Made by a program: the position numbers and the translations under genes
Assembly: GCF_008831285.2 (NCBI RefSeq)
Contig: NC_045149.1
Location: 17,251,035 to 17,315,034 of the forward strand
DNA from: Nymphaea colorata
Lineage: Eukaryota > Streptophyta > Magnoliopsida > Nymphaeales > Nymphaeaceae
Direction of reading: 5' to 3'
DNA length: 64,000 bases
The notes under the pieces: model-generated
Seen by the model: the letters and a program-made list of their open reading frames with translations, nothing else
What the model was told of the DNA's origin: nothing
Databases searched by the model: none
Shown: in pieces, positions 61,997 through 64,000 of the stretch
Numbering within the stretch: position 1 is the first letter of the stretch
Layout of the letters: each line of letters begins with the position of its first letter

Positions 61997-64000
61997 ATGG
62001 AGTCCCCAGACTCGTCCTACGTTTCATCTCCTGAAGTCGCCCCCAAGAGGTCGTCGATCCCTCCCAACAGGACCAACCATGGTGAGTGAACACCCCATCT
62101 TTCTCTTTCGCTTCTTCTTCCCCCTTTCGAAATCACACTTCCTGTCCTTGGTTTCGGCACGTGGGGACCTGTTTCCTTGCGCTAGATCTTGATGTTGTCG
62201 TGGTACGTGTAGATATACAGGTACCCATTTCTTCATTTTTCGCTTGGAATGAGGGGAAAAAACCGGGAAATGGTGGGTTGTCGGGGGGGGGGGGGGTCGT
62301 TCATTCTCGTGGACGTCGGTTGACGGCTCCGTAACAATGGTTGCGATAGTGGAGTTTGAATGCGAATCGTGACTCGTTCTCTTGAAATGAGTATCCGGAT
62401 TTTGGATTGACGAAGTTGGATTTCTGAGGTGGGTGCTGAGATTGGTTTCCTTTCGATGGCTATCGGGTTCTTTTACTTGGTTTTTTTTTTTTGTTGCTTG
62501 TTGCCATTTGGATTCGCACGTATCGTGGGCGATTTGGAACGTTGCCTTTGTAGGGAATTGTGTAAAGATGTGTCCGAGATCTTCATGAACGTGAATTTTC
62601 GATTATACGGCAGAATGGCATGGAGCGACAAGAAGTTGGGTTCATCAGATCATTACTTGGTTGAGGTGCTGAATTTGGATGTGTCTTTTTTGCAAATTGT
62701 TTCTTTCTGCTCGATTCCAACGTTGAATAATGACTGTCACGATGTTGTTTAGTCGATGCGGAGTTTGCAAGCAAATATTGTCAGAAACTATTGATAATTA
62801 CTTCACAAAGAAAGTAACTGATGTGCAGAGGGTGGGGAGTAGGATATGGAATCCAATATAGTTGATGATTCTGATGACTGGTGGATGTGGATTTTGTGTG
62901 TTGAATGCGTAACTCATGCGTGAAGTAAGATCATGACGTTGGTATCTGCCTTTGTTGTGTTTAGATCGATTTGTGTCGAATGATTGCATCAGATAGAGCA
63001 TGGGTGGGTTGCTTAACGTGGTCTTCCATACATGTGAAAGAGCTGTCTGTGCCTTGATGGGAAAATGTACTCAGCCTTTATACCCGTGGAAATCTCAAGT
63101 GAAAAACATTAGATCAGAGATGTTTACTACTAACGCATAAACTTAGTACTCATATTTACTGATGCGATAAAAAGGTAGTTTTGTTGCTTCGGTGATTTTC
63201 CTAGCCGGTTGGAGCTTCTCACCATTAACATATAAACTTAGTTTCTCATGCTAATCTTTGTGATAAAGAAAGATAGATTGGTTGCTCGAGTGATTCCTAG
63301 CCACACATCATCTTTTTCGGGATAAAAATGTTCAGAGTGTTTCTTTCAAGTTTTATTTTATGTTAGTTTCTTGATGCTACACATATGCTCATTGATTGAT
63401 GAAGAAGCAATATTGTCGTGAGAATTTTATATTATATGCTATTGTTCTTAAAAGAAGTTTTTTTTTACAAACTTTAAGAGTTGATCTTTACTATTTTCTG
63501 AGCTACCTAGAGAAATTTGCAAGTTGCAATAGTCCCCTGTCCTTTGACGTGCACCTGCAGTAAGTAATTTCAGATCCGATACTCAAGTTTTTTCATACAT
63601 TTTTTTCCCCAGAGGGGTGCTAATGTCGAGGTTTCTGATTTACTGATTCAGTTACCATAATCATTTCTTTATAATGTTTGTTAAATTAGATCTTTGGAGA
63701 GTGCATTAGAGTTTTCATTTTTTTTTTGTCTTCCTTCCACTGTATCGGTTCTAACATTTAAATATTTGAATAATTACTTTACAGATGATAAAGAGAAGCC
63801 CACAAGCATCAGGTTTCTCGTGTCAAATGCAGCAGCTGGTTCTGTCATTGGAAAGGGTGGTTCGACCATCACGGAATTGCAATCACAATCTGGAACTCGC
63901 ATCCAATTGTCTCGCAATCATGAATATTTTCCTGGGACAACAGACAGAATAATTATGGTATCTGGAAATGTTAGTGATATACTTACAGCAATGGAGCTTA
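61997..64000 (+). CDS. BTR1: BTR1-like KH-domain RNA-binding protein, 5' part (truncated by window edge)
   Basis: Nova/PCBP-type KH protein resembling Arabidopsis BTR1, which binds tobamovirus RNA. Two exons are visible: 61997-62081 ([20 protein letters not shown]...) and 63785 to the window end, joined in phase 1 across a 1.7-kb intron; 100 full codons. The second exon opens the first KH domain: [20 protein letters not shown] with the GKGG loop (GXXG), [16 protein letters not shown], the variable [15 protein letters not shown] and the start of the last helix (ILTAMEL). The start has a Ser/Pro-rich N-terminus like the family, and GAATGG is the first ATG after the purine-rich leader. Further KH domains should lie right of the window. 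Confidence 0.92.
62283..62296. repeat. G14 homopolymer in BTR1-like intron 1
   Basis: Fourteen consecutive G on the plus strand, about 200 bp inside the first intron. Such runs are often mis-sequenced, so its true length is uncertain. Confidence 0.85.

Overview
This is nuclear DNA from a flowering plant. Most genes carry GT-AG introns, and the gene families are plant ones: ATL RING-H2 ligases, ACT-repeat (ACR) proteins, a plant DUF1997 protein, plastid-type NCS1 transporters, plant H2B with long AEKKP tails, and a BTR1-like KH protein. Intergenic DNA is AT-rich, with long (TA)n tracts and small non-autonomous transposons. The species cannot be named from the sequence. The strongly GC-biased, intronless ATL and NCS1 genes beside AT-rich intron-bearing genes would suit a monocot or an early-diverging angiosperm, but that is only an impression.

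Layout. 1-3.5 kb: 5' part of a VPS24/CHMP3 ESCRT-III gene on the minus strand, running off the left edge and using one GC-AG intron. 7.3-16.1 kb: an AAMP-type WD40 gene, eleven coding exons, plus strand. 16-23.3 kb: gene-free, with microsatellites, a 71-bp tandem repeat and a small hAT-like element. 23.3-25.4 kb: an ACR9/ACR10-type four-ACT-domain gene. 25.4-31.4 kb: repeats only. 31.4-32.2 kb: an intronless ATL RING-H2 E3 ligase. 35.8-44.1 kb: a tandem duplication containing two intronless NCS1 (PLUTO-like) nucleobase transporter genes and a third unit reduced to 3' flank. 45.3-50.0 kb: a six-exon minus-strand gene of unrecognised family, rebuilt here from compatible splice phases. 52.4-56.8 kb: a six-exon minus-strand DUF1997 gene with a hAT-like miniature element in an intron. 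58.2-60.2 kb: two tandem histone H2B genes with recognisable histone promoter elements. 62.0-64.0 kb: start of a BTR1-like KH-domain gene running off the right edge.

The genes are ordinary housekeeping and regulatory loci and do not form one pathway or operon-like system. I found no new biological system. The most informative observations are the NCS1 tandem array (one copy without the plastid leader and with changed residues in the predicted substrate-binding helix; one unit without its coding region), a family of about 190-bp hAT-like elements with three copies flanked by 8-bp target duplications, the GC-AG intron in VPS24, and the unrecognised 277-residue nuclear-type protein.

All exon structures were assigned by hand from GT/GC-AG sites, reading phase and recalled family sequence. 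UTRs and transcription starts are not resolved.
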